Of a stretch of 64,000 nt of DNA, positions 20,674 through 31,189 are shown one piece after another; position 1 is the stretch's first letter, and each line of letters starts with the position of its first letter. The notes under the pieces are model-generated. The model ran no database searches. It saw nothing but the letters and a program-made list of their open reading frames with translations, and was not told the origin of the DNA. The translations under genes and the position numbers were made by a program. The stretch comes from Frischella perrara (lineage in GTDB: Bacteria > Pseudomonadota > Gammaproteobacteria > Enterobacterales > Orbaceae): positions 806,001 to 870,000 of the forward strand of contig NZ_CP009056.1 of the NCBI RefSeq assembly GCF_000807275.1, read 5' to 3'.

Positions 20674-21525
20674 ATGAGTGCCAAAATCATAGATGGTAAA
20701 TTACTTTCACAACAAATCAGATCAGACATTGCAAAAAAAGTTAGTAAACGTAAACAAGAAGGGCTTCGTGTACCAGGTTTAGCGGTTATCCAAGTAGGTA
20801 ACAATCCTGCATCAAAAATTTATGTTCAAAATAAACAGAAAGCCTGTGATGAGGTGGGATTCCGTTCTTTTGCTTATGAGTTTGAACATTCCACTACTGA
20901 GGAATTACTGGCTCTTATTGATAAGTTAAATGTACAAGATGAAGTTGATGGGATATTAGTTCAATTGCCTTTGCCAGATAATATTGATAAAACACAGGTA
21001 CTTGAGCGAATAAGTCCTAAAAAAGATGTAGATGGTTTTCACCCATTTAATATTGGTCGATTGTTACAACGTGAACCATTGTTAAGACCTTGTACACCTT
21101 ATGGAATTGTAACCATGTTGCAATCAACAGGTGTTCAATTATCAGGTTTAAATGCCGTAGTTGTAGGTGCATCTAGTATTGTCGGAAGACCTATGGCATT
21201 AGAGCTTTTATTATTAGGGTGTACCACAACGATTACTCATAGTCGTACACAAGATTTAGCCGATCATGTACATAGAGCTGATATTGTAATTGCAGGTGTA
21301 GGTATTGCTAACTTCGTAAAAGGAGAATGGATCAAACCTGGTGCAATTGTGATTGATGTTGGTATAAACCGTCTAGAAAATGGTAAAATTGTTGGTGACG
21401 TTGAGTTTAGCGAAGCAGTTAAACGAGCAGGTTTTATTACCCCTGTACCGGGAGGTGTTGGTCCGATGACTGTTGCAACTTTACTGCAAAACACTTTACA
21501 AGCATGTGAAACATTTGGTCGTTAG
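20674..21525 (+). CDS. folD: Bifunctional methylene-tetrahydrofolate dehydrogenase/cyclohydrolase
   Basis: Interconverts 5,10-methylene-THF and 10-formyl-THF for purine and formyl-methionine synthesis. Motifs: [14 protein letters not shown] with catalytic Lys in the YxxxK pattern, [37 protein letters not shown] for NADP, and the C-terminal [13 protein letters not shown]. It is 283 residues (E. coli 288). GGGAG lies before the ATG. It is near ppiB and lpxH as in E. coli, although cysS is absent here. Confidence 0.96.
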   Translation: MSAKIIDGKLLSQQIRSDIAKKVSKRKQEGLRVPGLAVIQVGNNPASKIYVQNKQKACDEVGFRSFAYEFEHSTTEELLALIDKLNVQDEVDGILVQLPLPDNIDKTQVLERISPKKDVDGFHPFNIGRLLQREPLLRPCTPYGIVTMLQSTGVQLSGLNAVVVGASSIVGRPMALELLLLGCTTTITHSRTQDLADHVHRADIVIAGVGIANFVKGEWIKPGAIVIDVGINRLENGKIVGDVEFSEAVKRAGFITPVPGGVGPMTVATLLQNTLQACETFGR

Positions 21526-21600
21526 CCTAAGATAACGAATTCAATTTTTATATTATATATATTGCATTAAGCATTTTAAAAGTAATTAAAGGAACGTGAT

Positions 21601-22092
21601 ATGATTATATTTCATACCAATAAAGGTGATATTAAAATAGAAACATTTGAAGATAAGGCGCCTGAAACGGTAAAAAATTTCGTTGAATATTGTAAGGAAG
21701 GGTTTTATAACAATACAATTTTTCATCGAGTCATTAATAATTTTATGATCCAAGGGGGTGGTTTTGAACCTGGTATGAAACAAAAGAAAACCAAAGCCCC
21801 AATCAAAAATGAAGCTAATAATGGTCTAGCTAATGAACGTGGAACTTTAGCCATGGCTCGTACTATGGATCCCCATTCAGCTACAGCACAATTTTTTATT
21901 AATGTTGTTGATAACGACTATTTAAATTTCCGTTCAGCCGATGCAAATGGTTATGGATATTGCGTATTTGCCAAAGTTGTTGATGGTATGGATGTTGTCG
22001 ATCAAATCAAAGCCGTAAAAACGGGTCGAAGTGGGATGCATTCTGATGTTCCGGTAGAAGATGTTATCATCGAAAATGTTACTGTGGAATAA
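21601..22092 (+). CDS. ppiB: Peptidyl-prolyl cis-trans isomerase B (cyclophilin)
   Basis: Cytoplasmic cyclophilin. No signal peptide. Catalytic motifs [13 protein letters not shown] (catalytic Arg) and [17 protein letters not shown] are visible; length is 163 residues (E. coli PpiB 164). AAAGGAA precedes the ATG. lpxH begins 17 bases downstream, the conserved ppiB-lpxH pair. Confidence 0.95.
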   Translation: MIIFHTNKGDIKIETFEDKAPETVKNFVEYCKEGFYNNTIFHRVINNFMIQGGGFEPGMKQKKTKAPIKNEANNGLANERGTLAMARTMDPHSATAQFFINVVDNDYLNFRSADANGYGYCVFAKVVDGMDVVDQIKAVKTGRSGMHSDVPVEDVIIENVTVE

Positions 22093-22109
22093 TCGATCAT
22101 ATTTTTGTT

Positions 22110-22883
22110 ATGCAACGATTTTTTATTGCTGATATTCATCTTAATGATAACGAGCCTGTAATAACAACAGGCTTTTTGGCTTTTATTGAGAAATTACCGG
22201 AATCTTGTGAACTTTATATTTTAGGTGATTTATTTGATTATTGGATTGGAGATGATGAATATTCCTCACTGCATCAAAAAATAGCTGGTGCTTTAAGTGA
22301 TCTAAGCAGACGTGGAATTAACGTTTTTTTCATACATGGTAATCGTGATTTTCTTATAGGTCAGCATTTTGCAGAGCAATGTCAAATGCAGATACTTCCA
22401 GAATTGTCGTTAATTGATAAGAAATCATCTCCTTTATTAGTTTTGCATGGTGATTTACTATGTACTGATGATAAGTCTTATCAGAAATTTCGTCGGAAAA
22501 TGCATAATCATTGGTTGCAAAGATTATTTTTAATGTTACCAATGATGATTCGTCGCAAAATTGCCAATAAATTAAGAGGCGAAAGTCAGCAGTATAATAG
22601 TCGTAAGTCTGAAAAGATAATGGACGTTAATCAACAAGCTGTATCAACAATGATGCAGCAATTTCAAGCTCATACAATGATTCATGGACATACACACAAA
22701 CCGGCAATTCATAGTTTCAAAATCAATAATATAGAAGTAAAACGTATGGTCTTAGGTGCTTGGCATGATGGTATCAATTTCATTTTTCAAGACAGTCAAG
22801 GAAGATTTCAGTTATATCTATTATCATTGAATATTAATGAGCTTATCACTACTTTCGATCAATCCATCTTAAACAAAGCTTAA
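22110..22883 (+). CDS. lpxH: UDP-2,3-diacylglucosamine diphosphatase
   Basis: Cleaves UDP-2,3-diacylglucosamine to lipid X and UMP in lipid A synthesis; a membrane-associated Mn-dependent phosphoesterase. Calcineurin-type metal motifs in order: DIHLND, GDLFDYWIG, HGNRDF, LHGDLLCTDD and IHGHTHKPAIH. It is 257 residues (E. coli 240), the surplus being a C-terminal extension after VLGAWH. Presence of lpxH, and of yejM and msbA in the same window, shows an organism that makes lipid A. Confidence 0.95.
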   Translation: MQRFFIADIHLNDNEPVITTGFLAFIEKLPESCELYILGDLFDYWIGDDEYSSLHQKIAGALSDLSRRGINVFFIHGNRDFLIGQHFAEQCQMQILPELSLIDKKSSPLLVLHGDLLCTDDKSYQKFRRKMHNHWLQRLFLMLPMMIRRKIANKLRGESQQYNSRKSEKIMDVNQQAVSTMMQQFQAHTMIHGHTHKPAIHSFKINNIEVKRMVLGAWHDGINFIFQDSQGRFQLYLLSLNINELITTFDQSILNKA

Positions 22884-23020
22884 ATTATTTATGTCATTGT
22901 TATTCAATATACTTTTGTAGTATTTAGAAAATGATATAGATATACATAGATAATAAATTAATATATAGCTGTTAAATATAATTAGAATGCTTAACTAACA
23001 TTAACTTTTATGGGAAAAAT

Positions 23021-23371
23021 ATGACAATTCAATATATTGATCCACAAGAACGCTGGTCAGAGGCTATTGTTCATAATGGTGTGGTCTATTATACAAGTGT
23101 GCCTACAAATTTAATCGCTGATGCATATTTGCAAACTAAAAGTGCTTTGACAGAGATTGATAACATGCTTGCAAGAGTGAATAGTAATAAAAATCTTATT
23201 CTTGATGCTACTATTTTCATTAGTGATAAAACTGATTTGACCGGGATGAATAAAGCTTGGGATGAATGGGTAACTAAAGGTCGTGCACCTGTACGTTGTA
23301 CGGTTCAAGCTGCGTTAATGAATGAAAACTATAAAGTAGAAATAAAAATAGTTGCAGCAATAAATTTATAA
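23021..23371 (+). CDS. yoaB: Rid-family protein YoaB
   Basis: A 116-residue member of the RidA/YjgF superfamily, which as a group removes reactive enamine/imine intermediates. It begins MTIQYIDPQERWSEAIVHNG and contains VYYTSVPTNLIADA, NLILDATIFISDK and APVRCTVQAALMN with the conserved arginine; these strings match E. coli YoaB closely. The true substrate is not known. Alone on its transcript, convergent with fabA. Confidence 0.88.
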   Translation: MTIQYIDPQERWSEAIVHNGVVYYTSVPTNLIADAYLQTKSALTEIDNMLARVNSNKNLILDATIFISDKTDLTGMNKAWDEWVTKGRAPVRCTVQAALMNENYKVEIKIVAAINL

Positions 23372-23429
23372 CGTTGTGTGATTAGCATTTTATTTAATTA
23401 AATAATATGTTAATTGAATATAAGAAAAA

Positions 23430-23447
23430 TGGGTCAAAAATGACCCA
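23430..23447 (-). terminator. Terminator of fabA
   Basis: TGGGTCA (23430-23436) pairs with TGACCCA (23441-23447) around AAAA. In the minus direction it is followed by TTTTTC, so it serves fabA rather than yoaB. Confidence 0.8.
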
Positions 23448-23465
23448 ATTAACTTGAGAACAGCT

Positions 23466-23987
23466 TTAGAATGTGGATGGGTCTTGAAATAAGCCGACTT
23501 TTAAGTCTGTTGCGTTATAAATGACTTTGCCGTCAACAGATACTTCACCATCAGCAATCCCCATTACCAATTTACGATTGATAACGCGTTTAAAATGGAT
23601 CTTATAAGTCACTTTTTTAGATGTAGGTAATATTTGTCCTGCAAATTTAACTTCACCTACGCCTAATGCGCGACCTTTTCCTTTACCACCTAACCAGCCA
23701 AGATAAAAACCGACCAGTTGCCACATCGCATCAAGACCTAAACATCCCGGCATAACGGGATCGTTTTTAAAATGACATTTAAAAAACCAGAGATCAGGAT
23801 TAATATCTAATTCTGCTTCAATATAACCTTTATTATATTGACCACCGTTATCATTCATCTCAATTATACGATCTAGCATTAACATTGGATCGGCAGGAAG
23901 AGGTGGTCCATCATGACCGAATAGTTCATTATTACCGGATTTAATTAAATCTTCTTTGGTATAGGATGATTTTCTTTCAAAAGTCAT
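23466..23987 (-). CDS. fabA: 3-hydroxydecanoyl-ACP dehydratase/isomerase
   Basis: Dehydrates 3-hydroxydecanoyl-ACP and isomerises trans-2 to cis-3-decenoyl-ACP, the branch point to unsaturated fatty acids. His72 in [14 protein letters not shown] and Asp86 in LGLDAMWQ are the catalytic pair. The ATG at 23987 follows AAGGGT and gives 173 residues (E. coli 172); the longer open frame is not family-like. It lies next to lonH in the same order as E. coli ycbZ-fabA, with a gap of 72 bases. Confidence 0.96.
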   Translation of the reverse strand: MTFERKSSYTKEDLIKSGNNELFGHDGPPLPADPMLMLDRIIEMNDNGGQYNKGYIEAELDINPDLWFFKCHFKNDPVMPGCLGLDAMWQLVGFYLGWLGGKGKGRALGVGEVKFAGQILPTSKKVTYKIHFKRVINRKLVMGIADGEVSVDGKVIYNATDLKVGLFQDPSTF

Positions 23988-24059
23988 AGAAACCCTTTTA
24001 TTTGATATCATTTATTATTTAGCTTACAAGTGTACGCTTAATTAGTCGCTTTTGCAATG

Positions 24060-25793
24060 CTATTTGCGCCATTTATTGAACCAACGAGCTGATCGCTTAT
24101 CACCATTAATTATTGCTTGGATTCGTGCTTTAATTATCTTATGTAGGCTGATAACACTATTATCATTATAAGGTATACCTGTTAATAATAATAAAGCGTC
24201 AGCAACATTTTCAACTGCCCAAATATGGAATTGATTGTTTTTAATTGCCATTACAACTTCATCATTTAAACATAAATGATTTTGATTACTAGCAGGTATT
24301 ATCACACCTTGCTGACCGGTTAAACCTTGATGTTGACAGATTGCAAAGAATCCTTCTATTTTTTGATTTACACCACCAATTGCTTGAACATGACCAAATT
24401 GATCAACAGAACCTGTAACAGCAATTTGTTGATTAATTGGTTGACCGGATAGGGCACTAATAATTACGGATAACCCTGCCAATGAAGCACTATCACCATC
24501 CACTTCGTTATAAGACTGTTCAAATACCAGTGATGCAGAAAAAGGTAATGGATGACTTAAGGCAAATTCAGATGTAATAAATGATTGCATAATCATCATT
24601 CCCTTAGAATGGATATTTCCAGCTAGATCATTCTTACGCTCAATATCATTTATTTCGCCATCACCATTGTGAATAAGACAACTTAAACGAGTAGGTTCAC
24701 CTATTGCCTTAGGATGACCTGGATATTCAATAACAGATAATCCATTAATTTGACCAATTATTTGATCATGAGTGTTAATTAAAATTTGTTTATTTAATAT
24801 TGCTTCTCTTAATCGTACGATTAGAGAATCTTCTTGCCAATTCTTACGTTTAGTAGCGGTTTTTATCGTTTCACTATTAATTCTACGATTATCCACTTGC
24901 GCAGCATTAACTAGTTGCGTATTGATCCAGTCTGGGATAAGGGGTAAGTAGTGTTGATCTTCAGTATGTTTGATACCTATTTTCACTAATTCAGCATATG
25001 CTGAAGCATCAATCTCTGGCAATTTCTGGAATTGTGCAACGGATTTAACATATCCTGCCCATTTTATGAGATTATCATCAGCGTAGATATTCACATCATT
25101 CTCAAATTCAGTATATAAAGCTGAATCATAAAACTCTGGTTCAAGATCTTGCAATTCTGCCATACTTAGACGATCACCTACTAAAATAACACGTAAATCA
25201 AGTGGCATTGAAGGGATCATAAAAGGTAATGGATTAGTATCATCGGTAGATAACCATGTAAATTCCTGCCATATAACCATCTGTTTGAGTTTATGCCATA
25301 AATCTAGTTGTTCAAGCAAAGAACGCAAGCTCAGAATAAGCACACCGCCATTTACTTTATGTACGAGACCTGGTTGTAATTTTAATCGTTGACCTTCCGG
25401 TTGTCTAACACAACCAAATAAGGCCTCGCTATCAACATAGGTGGAAAAAAGACAGTTATCTGATGTGGCAAAGTTATCTTGCTGATTTTTAGCTGAAGTT
25501 AAACTAATTTGATTATCACTAATATAATAAGCGTAACCACCATAATTGGCGGGAATTTGTTTACGTATATTATGCTGTAAAAGACTATAAATTAGAGGAC
25601 TATCCGGCGCTTTTAATAACATAAAACGAGGGTGATAAGATTGTCTAATTTCAGGGCACAATAGTGATAATGTAGATTTAAGTCGTGGTTGTAGCGTCAA
25701 GAAATCAGCTTCAAGATGGTGTTCTTGCAATATTTGAGTGATTTTTTCAACATCTGGCGTAACTGCTTGCCAAGGTAATGAGCTCGTAGTCAA
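24060..25793 (-). CDS. lonH: Lon-like protease LonH (YcbZ)
   Basis: ATP-independent-type Lon homologue of 577 residues (E. coli YcbZ 586). The N-terminal region is a degenerate AAA part (QPGLVHKVNGGVLILSLRSLL and DLRVILVGDRLSMAELQDLEPEF). The C-terminal Lon protease domain has Ser435 in EVDGDSASLAG and Lys478 in GVNQKIEGFFA; the 43-residue spacing of the dyad is that of Lon. The start is a TTG at 25793, in register with the E. coli N-terminus, with a weak Shine-Dalgarno. Substrates cannot be read from sequence. Confidence 0.93.
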   Translation of the reverse strand: MTTSSLPWQAVTPDVEKITQILQEHHLEADFLTLQPRLKSTLSLLCPEIRQSYHPRFMLLKAPDSPLIYSLLQHNIRKQIPANYGGYAYYISDNQISLTSAKNQQDNFATSDNCLFSTYVDSEALFGCVRQPEGQRLKLQPGLVHKVNGGVLILSLRSLLEQLDLWHKLKQMVIWQEFTWLSTDDTNPLPFMIPSMPLDLRVILVGDRLSMAELQDLEPEFYDSALYTEFENDVNIYADDNLIKWAGYVKSVAQFQKLPEIDASAYAELVKIGIKHTEDQHYLPLIPDWINTQLVNAAQVDNRRINSETIKTATKRKNWQEDSLIVRLREAILNKQILINTHDQIIGQINGLSVIEYPGHPKAIGEPTRLSCLIHNGDGEINDIERKNDLAGNIHSKGMMIMQSFITSEFALSHPLPFSASLVFEQSYNEVDGDSASLAGLSVIISALSGQPINQQIAVTGSVDQFGHVQAIGGVNQKIEGFFAICQHQGLTGQQGVIIPASNQNHLCLNDEVVMAIKNNQFHIWAVENVADALLLLTGIPYNDNSVISLHKIIKARIQAIINGDKRSARWFNKWRK

Positions 25794-26048
25794 TTTTTAT
25801 CATCTTAAAAAACAAATAATTTATACAATTATACCTTAATAGCTTGCGTTTGTAATAATTAACCTGATTATTTTATCAATATAGATTGTTATTATTACAA
25901 AATAAATTGAACTAAAATCGTAGCTTATCTTTAAGGTGTGAATCTCAACTAAATATCGTATTAATAACGAAAAATATACAGAAAGATTTTCTAAAATCAG
26001 TTAAAATAAGGCTAATTTATCATAAGTTAGTTAAATCTATCCTTTTGT

Positions 26049-27788
26049 ATGGTCAAACTTGAAAATAATTCATTACATCACGATCGTCGTTCACAAATTA
26101 TTAGTTGGGGACATTGGTTTACACTATTTAATATTTTCTGGGTAATTGGCTTCGGTAGTCGTTACCTTTTTATTGCTGATTGGCCACCCACTTTTTTGGG
26201 TCGGTTATACGCCATAATAAGTTGTATAGGCCACTTTAGTTTTTTAACCTTTTTAGTTTATTTGATATTGATATTTCCTCTGAGTTTTATCATTCATTCA
26301 ATTAAGTGGAATCGTATATTAGCGGTGATCATAGCTACCGTTGCCATGACATTGTTATTAATAGATATTGAGGTCTTTTCTTACTTTAGAATGCATTTAA
26401 ATTTTTCGATTTGGCAAGTGTTAACTTCGTCAGATGATAATATGTTAAATGCACAATGGCAAAAACTGTTTATTTTTGTGCCCTTTTTTTTGGTATTGGA
26501 AACTGTTTTTGCACTTTGGAGCTGGCGAAAATTACGTAGCCTCAATAAAAGACGTCGATATTTTCACCTCGTCATTAGTGTATTTATTTTAAGTTTTATT
26601 TCTTCTCACTTAATTCATATTTGGGCTGATGCTAATTTTTATCGCCCAATTACGATGCAACGATCGAGTTTACCGGTGTCTTATCCACTTACTGCTCGTC
26701 ATTTCTTAGAAAAATATGGTTTTATTAAAGCTGGTAATTATGAAATGCGAATAGAGCAAGAAGGTAATCCATTTGCGATTGCTGTTGAATATCCCTTAGG
26801 AAAAATTAAATATCAAACAACTGATAATCGCTACAATTTGTTAATGATTGTGGTAGATGATTGGTATGGTCCTGAACAGCTTTCTAATATGCCAAAATTA
26901 CAAGATTTTGCTAGTCAACATATTCAATTTACTCGACATTATAGTTCTAGTACGCAAAATTATTTAGGTGATTTTTCATTATTTTATGGTTTAGACGCCA
27001 ATTATTACAATAGTATTCTTGCTAGTCATAAATCATCAGTTTTAATTGATACACTAACTAAACAGCACTATAATTTTGGCTTATTTTCATCTGAAGGATT
27101 TGCACATCCGTTGTTTCATTATGCTCTGTTATCTAATTTTTCTATGCCTGATACAACCAGACATACCAATACCGGTACCACACAATTATGGTCAAATTGG
27201 TATGCTGATCAGAAGCAAAAAAATAACCCTTCCGCGTGGTTCTCGTTTATTCAATATAAAATTAATGGTCGAGATAAAGTAAATCTCAACTCTCAAATGA
27301 AACAACTTGATGATGATATTGAAAATGTTATTGCCACTTTACAGAAGGATGACGCACTTTCCAATACTATAATTGTTATTACGGCAGCAAATAGGTTACA
27401 AAATCATGATCAACGTTTTCTTAAACAATCATTAAATGTGCCATTAATTATTGCTTGGCCAAATAAAAATAGTGAAGTGATTTCGAGACCGACTTCACAT
27501 GTCGATATAATGCTCACTTTAATGCAAGATGCACTCAATGTAACAACGCCGTATAAGCAATACAGTCAAGGGGAAAACCTTTTTACATCAAACCAACGTC
27601 AATGGTTAATTGCCGGAAAAGAGAATGAAATTGCTGCACTATATCCAGAAAGAACCATAGTGATAAATGGCTCAGGTTATTATCAAATTTATGATACTAA
27701 TGATAAGCAATTGCATCATCAAAAAATTGGATTATCGACTTTTTTGCAGTTAATTACTGAAAATAGACGATTTATGGTTACCAATTAA
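26049..27788 (+). CDS. yejM: Inner-membrane LPS regulator YejM (PbgA/LapC)
   Basis: Essential inner-membrane protein in enterobacteria that controls lipid A synthesis through LapB/FtsH and LpxC. Five transmembrane segments fill about residues 18-195, followed by a periplasmic sulfatase-like domain from about 245. Matching strings include QIISWGHWFTLFNI, SRYLFIADWP, IWADANFYRPITMQR and LFSSEGFAHPL. It is 579 residues (E. coli 586). The basic linker WRKLRSLNKRRRY, which contacts LPS and lipid in E. coli, is kept. The neighbouring yejL of E. coli is absent. Confidence 0.93.
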   Translation: MVKLENNSLHHDRRSQIISWGHWFTLFNIFWVIGFGSRYLFIADWPPTFLGRLYAIISCIGHFSFLTFLVYLILIFPLSFIIHSIKWNRILAVIIATVAMTLLLIDIEVFSYFRMHLNFSIWQVLTSSDDNMLNAQWQKLFIFVPFFLVLETVFALWSWRKLRSLNKRRRYFHLVISVFILSFISSHLIHIWADANFYRPITMQRSSLPVSYPLTARHFLEKYGFIKAGNYEMRIEQEGNPFAIAVEYPLGKIKYQTTDNRYNLLMIVVDDWYGPEQLSNMPKLQDFASQHIQFTRHYSSSTQNYLGDFSLFYGLDANYYNSILASHKSSVLIDTLTKQHYNFGLFSSEGFAHPLFHYALLSNFSMPDTTRHTNTGTTQLWSNWYADQKQKNNPSAWFSFIQYKINGRDKVNLNSQMKQLDDDIENVIATLQKDDALSNTIIVITAANRLQNHDQRFLKQSLNVPLIIAWPNKNSEVISRPTSHVDIMLTLMQDALNVTTPYKQYSQGENLFTSNQRQWLIAGKENEIAALYPERTIVINGSGYYQIYDTNDKQLHHQKIGLSTFLQLITENRRFMVTN

Positions 27789-27911
27789 AATTTACATTTA
27801 GTAGTTAAGGAACTCACTAGTCAAATCGATTGTAATTATCGTATTTGTCTAAATAAAATTGTGTGTCGAAGTGATAGCCTATCAATACTAAATATAGCTA
27901 TAAAAATATAG

Positions 27912-28400
<489 letters not shown>

Positions 28401-28431
28401 TCAAACAAGTTATCAATGAGGAAGTTAGTTT

Positions 28432-28680
28432 ATGAAATGGTGTTATATTTATCGAAGTACCAAAAAAGAAAATAGTTATTTGTATATCGATAAAGAAAAT
28501 GATTTTTCAAGAGTACCTGAAGTCTTGATGAAAGCATTTGGGCAACCTATTTTTGCTATGAAGGTTTTATTAGATGGCAAACGTCAATTTGTGGCTGGCA
28601 ACGCTAAAGAAATTGAACAAAAAATAACAGATGACGGTTTCTTTTTACAAATGTTGAAAGATGATGATTTTATTGTTTAA
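28432..28680 (+). CDS. ycgL: YcgL-domain protein
   Basis: An 82-residue protein that is essentially the YcgL domain: WCYIYRSTKKENSYLYIDK, DFSRVPEVLMKAFGQP and a C-terminal FLQMLKDDDFIV. The family function is unknown. GAGGAAG precedes the ATG. It leads into mltB and ycgN on the same strand; in E. coli ycgL and ycgN are also close neighbours, so the context is conserved. Confidence 0.9.
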   Translation: MKWCYIYRSTKKENSYLYIDKENDFSRVPEVLMKAFGQPIFAMKVLLDGKRQFVAGNAKEIEQKITDDGFFLQMLKDDDFIV

Positions 28681-28713
28681 TCACAATTATGACTAGAAAT
28701 AAAAGGAGCATTA

Positions 28714-29766
28714 ATGAAATTTGCTAAAATCTTTCTGTCCATGGTATTTGTGATTTTGGTCGCAGGATGTGAAAATAAATCAAAAACTATTGAACAAAGT
28801 GACTCAACTATTACTTTTGATAAACCAAGAGAAGAGCGCTATTTTGGTGATTATGTTGGTTTATTAAAAAATTATGCGAAATCTCAAGGTATCAATAGCC
28901 AAACAATTAATGTGGCTTTCGACAAAGTTTACTATATTGAGCATGTTGTAAATGCTGATAAAAATCAACCTGAAAAAAAATCATCGATTAATGATTATTT
29001 ATCCCGAACTGTTTCTCAAGAGAGAATTAAATTAGCTAAACAGAAATTTATAAAATATCATTCGCAACTTAGTGAGGCAACCTTATTAACTCATGTCCCT
29101 CAAAACTATATATTGGCCTTATGGGGTGTGGAAAGTGGATATGGAAAATATCAAGGTAAAGAGGATATCATTTCTGCTTTATCAACTTTAGCCTTTGATG
29201 GTCGGCGTGAACAGTTTTTCTTAAAAGAGTTAATGGCAGCACTTAGAATTTTAGAAAATGGGCATATTAAGAAAACAGAATTTAAAGGCTCTTGGGCTGG
29301 TGCAATGGGGCAAAATCAATTTATGCCATCTTCATACCTTGCTTATGGGCTGGATGGTGATGGCGATGGTAAAGTAGATATTTGGACAAATATGTCAGAT
29401 ATTTTTGCATCGACAGGTAATTACTTAGCTACAATTGGCTGGAAAGAAAAAGAAAGTTGGGGTTTCAAAGTCAATCTACCTGAAAATTTAGATCTTAATC
29501 TAGTAGGTTTAGATAATGACAAGGTAAAACCAGTTGCAGATTGGTTAAAACTTGGTATCAAACAAAGCGATAATAAAATGATTATAAATACTCAGACCAA
29601 AGCTTGGCTGATCATTCCTGATGAAGGCAGTCGTGAAGGTTATTTAGTATTTAATAATTTTAAAACATTAATGCATTGGAATCGCTCATATCATTTTGCT
29701 ATTAGTGTTGGAATGTTAGCGGATAGTCTAGTTGATAACACCATCAATATTCATGCAGGGAAATAA
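28714..29766 (+). CDS. mltB: Membrane-bound lytic murein transglycosylase B
   Basis: Outer-membrane lipoprotein that cleaves peptidoglycan strands with formation of 1,6-anhydro-muramic ends. The lipoprotein signal ends at the lipobox LVAGC with Cys19. The SLT-type catalytic region has [14 protein letters not shown] with catalytic Glu140, then [31 protein letters not shown] and [12 protein letters not shown]. It is 350 residues (E. coli 361). AAAAGGAG precedes the ATG. Its products are the substrates of AmpG, encoded at 13.1-14.3 kb. Confidence 0.95.
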   Translation: MKFAKIFLSMVFVILVAGCENKSKTIEQSDSTITFDKPREERYFGDYVGLLKNYAKSQGINSQTINVAFDKVYYIEHVVNADKNQPEKKSSINDYLSRTVSQERIKLAKQKFIKYHSQLSEATLLTHVPQNYILALWGVESGYGKYQGKEDIISALSTLAFDGRREQFFLKELMAALRILENGHIKKTEFKGSWAGAMGQNQFMPSSYLAYGLDGDGDGKVDIWTNMSDIFASTGNYLATIGWKEKESWGFKVNLPENLDLNLVGLDNDKVKPVADWLKLGIKQSDNKMIINTQTKAWLIIPDEGSREGYLVFNNFKTLMHWNRSYHFAISVGMLADSLVDNTINIHAGK

Positions 29767-29770
29767 TATA

Positions 29771-30199
29771 ATGACAACTCCATTTTGGCATAATAAAACC
29801 TTATCGCAGATGAGCGATGAAGAATGGGAACAATTATGTGATGGTTGTGGACGTTGTTGCCTAAATAAATTGCTTGATGAAGATACTAACGAGATTCTCT
29901 ATACCAATGTAGCTTGCAATCAACTAGATATCCGTACAGGGCAATGCCGTCATTATGTTGACCGATTCAAATATGAACCTGATTGTATCAAACTAACACG
30001 AGAAAATCTTTTAACCATTGAATGGTTACCTAAAACTTGTGCTTATCGTTATTTTGAGCAGCATAAAACCTTACCAGAATGGCATCCTTTAATCACAGGC
30101 GATAAAAAAATGATGCGTAAAAAAGGCGTTTTAATTAAAAATCGTATTGTATATGAGAAGGATGTTATTCACTGGGAAAATCATATTATTTCCGAATAA
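29771..30199 (+). CDS. ycgN: YcgN family cysteine-cluster protein
   Basis: A 142-residue protein of the UPF0260/YkgJ-type zinc-or-iron-chelating group. [18 protein letters not shown] near residue 23 carries the CxxCxxCC cluster, followed by [19 protein letters not shown] and [11 protein letters not shown], which complete an eight-cysteine set. Function unknown. The ATG at 29771 gives the E. coli-like N-terminus; the frame is open 13 codons upstream, into the end of mltB, but AGGG spacing and homology favour this start. Only four bases separate it from the mltB stop. Confidence 0.9.
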   Translation: MTTPFWHNKTLSQMSDEEWEQLCDGCGRCCLNKLLDEDTNEILYTNVACNQLDIRTGQCRHYVDRFKYEPDCIKLTRENLLTIEWLPKTCAYRYFEQHKTLPEWHPLITGDKKMMRKKGVLIKNRIVYEKDVIHWENHIISE

Positions 30200-30221
30200 A
30201 TCACTCAGGATCAATTATTTA

Positions 30222-30259
30222 TAGTTAGCTCATGTTCTAAACAAGATATGAGCTAACTA
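30222..30259. terminator. Large hairpin between ycgN and hemY
   Basis: TAGTTAGCTCAT (30222-30233) pairs over 12 bases with ATGAGCTAACTA (30248-30259). The loop has 14 bases, and a T-run follows five bases later on the plus strand. It stands between two convergent genes and probably terminates both. Confidence 0.7.
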
Positions 30260-30340
30260 AATGATTTTTTAGTAAATCTGACAATGAGTATATTTACTCA
30301 CTTTTATAGTAACTTAATCAGGCGAATGTAATAATTAAAT

Positions 30341-31180
30341 TTATTTAATCTGATGCCCTAAATAAACTTCAACTTGTCCTTTTAAATCATTATTTCGACG
30401 AATTGTTTTAGGTTGTTCATTCCACCAAGCAAGTAATTCACCCGGGGTAACACTTCCTGCCAATTGGTTAATCCTAGCAGCATAAACTTGGTGTTCGATT
30501 TGTGTTAATTGATCTGCTGGATAGATTTCTGTTTTAAACATGGCTGGTAATAACTCAATAATTTCCTGAAAATTTCGAGTTTCAGTAAAAAATTGGTAAG
30601 CTAGACGAAGAACCTCTGGATTTCTAGGTTGTTTGTCTAACAGTTTTTCGACATTTTCATAAGCTGATTCATACTGTTGTAATTTTAATTGCAATTTTAA
30701 TTGTATTAGACTAAAAGCAAATTGATATTCACTAGGGCAAGGTTGGTTAATCTGTTGGATATGTGAACTGGCTTGTTCTAAATGATTATGATCGATTTCA
30801 ATTTGAGCTGCCTGCAAATGAGATAAAGTTCGATTGTTTTTGAATCTTGCACTCTTATCTAATAATTTAATTGCCTTATTGGTATCACCTTCCAATAAAG
30901 ATAGTTGTGCTGCTTCAAATCGTTTAGTCGCTTTTTTAGAGGAACCATAATCAAGCCATTCGCTTAATATTGAATGTGAATTGAAAATAGCCTTTAGTAC
31001 AATATAAATAAAATAAACTATACTAAATAGTACGATTTCTACTATGACAAACGTGGTCACACTCATGGTTATCCGATAACCTTGCATTTGAATAAGTACC
31101 ATACCTTGATGACCGGATAACATAGGACCAACAATGATACCTATCATAAGTACCATAATTATAATTAAAATACGTAGCAT
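30341..31180 (-). CDS. hemY: HemY-like protein, C-terminally short
   Basis: Inner-membrane TPR protein encoded at the end of the hemCDXY operon; its exact role in haem synthesis is unclear. Two transmembrane segments lie in residues 1-20 and 40-63, followed by SSKKATKRFEAAQLSLLEGD and TPR-like helices. It is 279 residues while E. coli HemY has 398. The sequence stops after LAWWNEQPKTIRRNNDL, where the E. coli protein continues with more than 100 residues of TPR. Only about 140 bases separate the stop from ycgN, so there is no room for the missing part. GGAGATAACG precedes the ATG; hemX ends 9 bases upstream. Confidence 0.88.
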   Translation of the reverse strand: MLRILIIIMVLMIGIIVGPMLSGHQGMVLIQMQGYRITMSVTTFVIVEIVLFSIVYFIYIVLKAIFNSHSILSEWLDYGSSKKATKRFEAAQLSLLEGDTNKAIKLLDKSARFKNNRTLSHLQAAQIEIDHNHLEQASSHIQQINQPCPSEYQFAFSLIQLKLQLKLQQYESAYENVEKLLDKQPRNPEVLRLAYQFFTETRNFQEIIELLPAMFKTEIYPADQLTQIEHQVYAARINQLAGSVTPGELLAWWNEQPKTIRRNNDLKGQVEVYLGHQIK

Positions 31181-31189
31181 CGTTATCTC

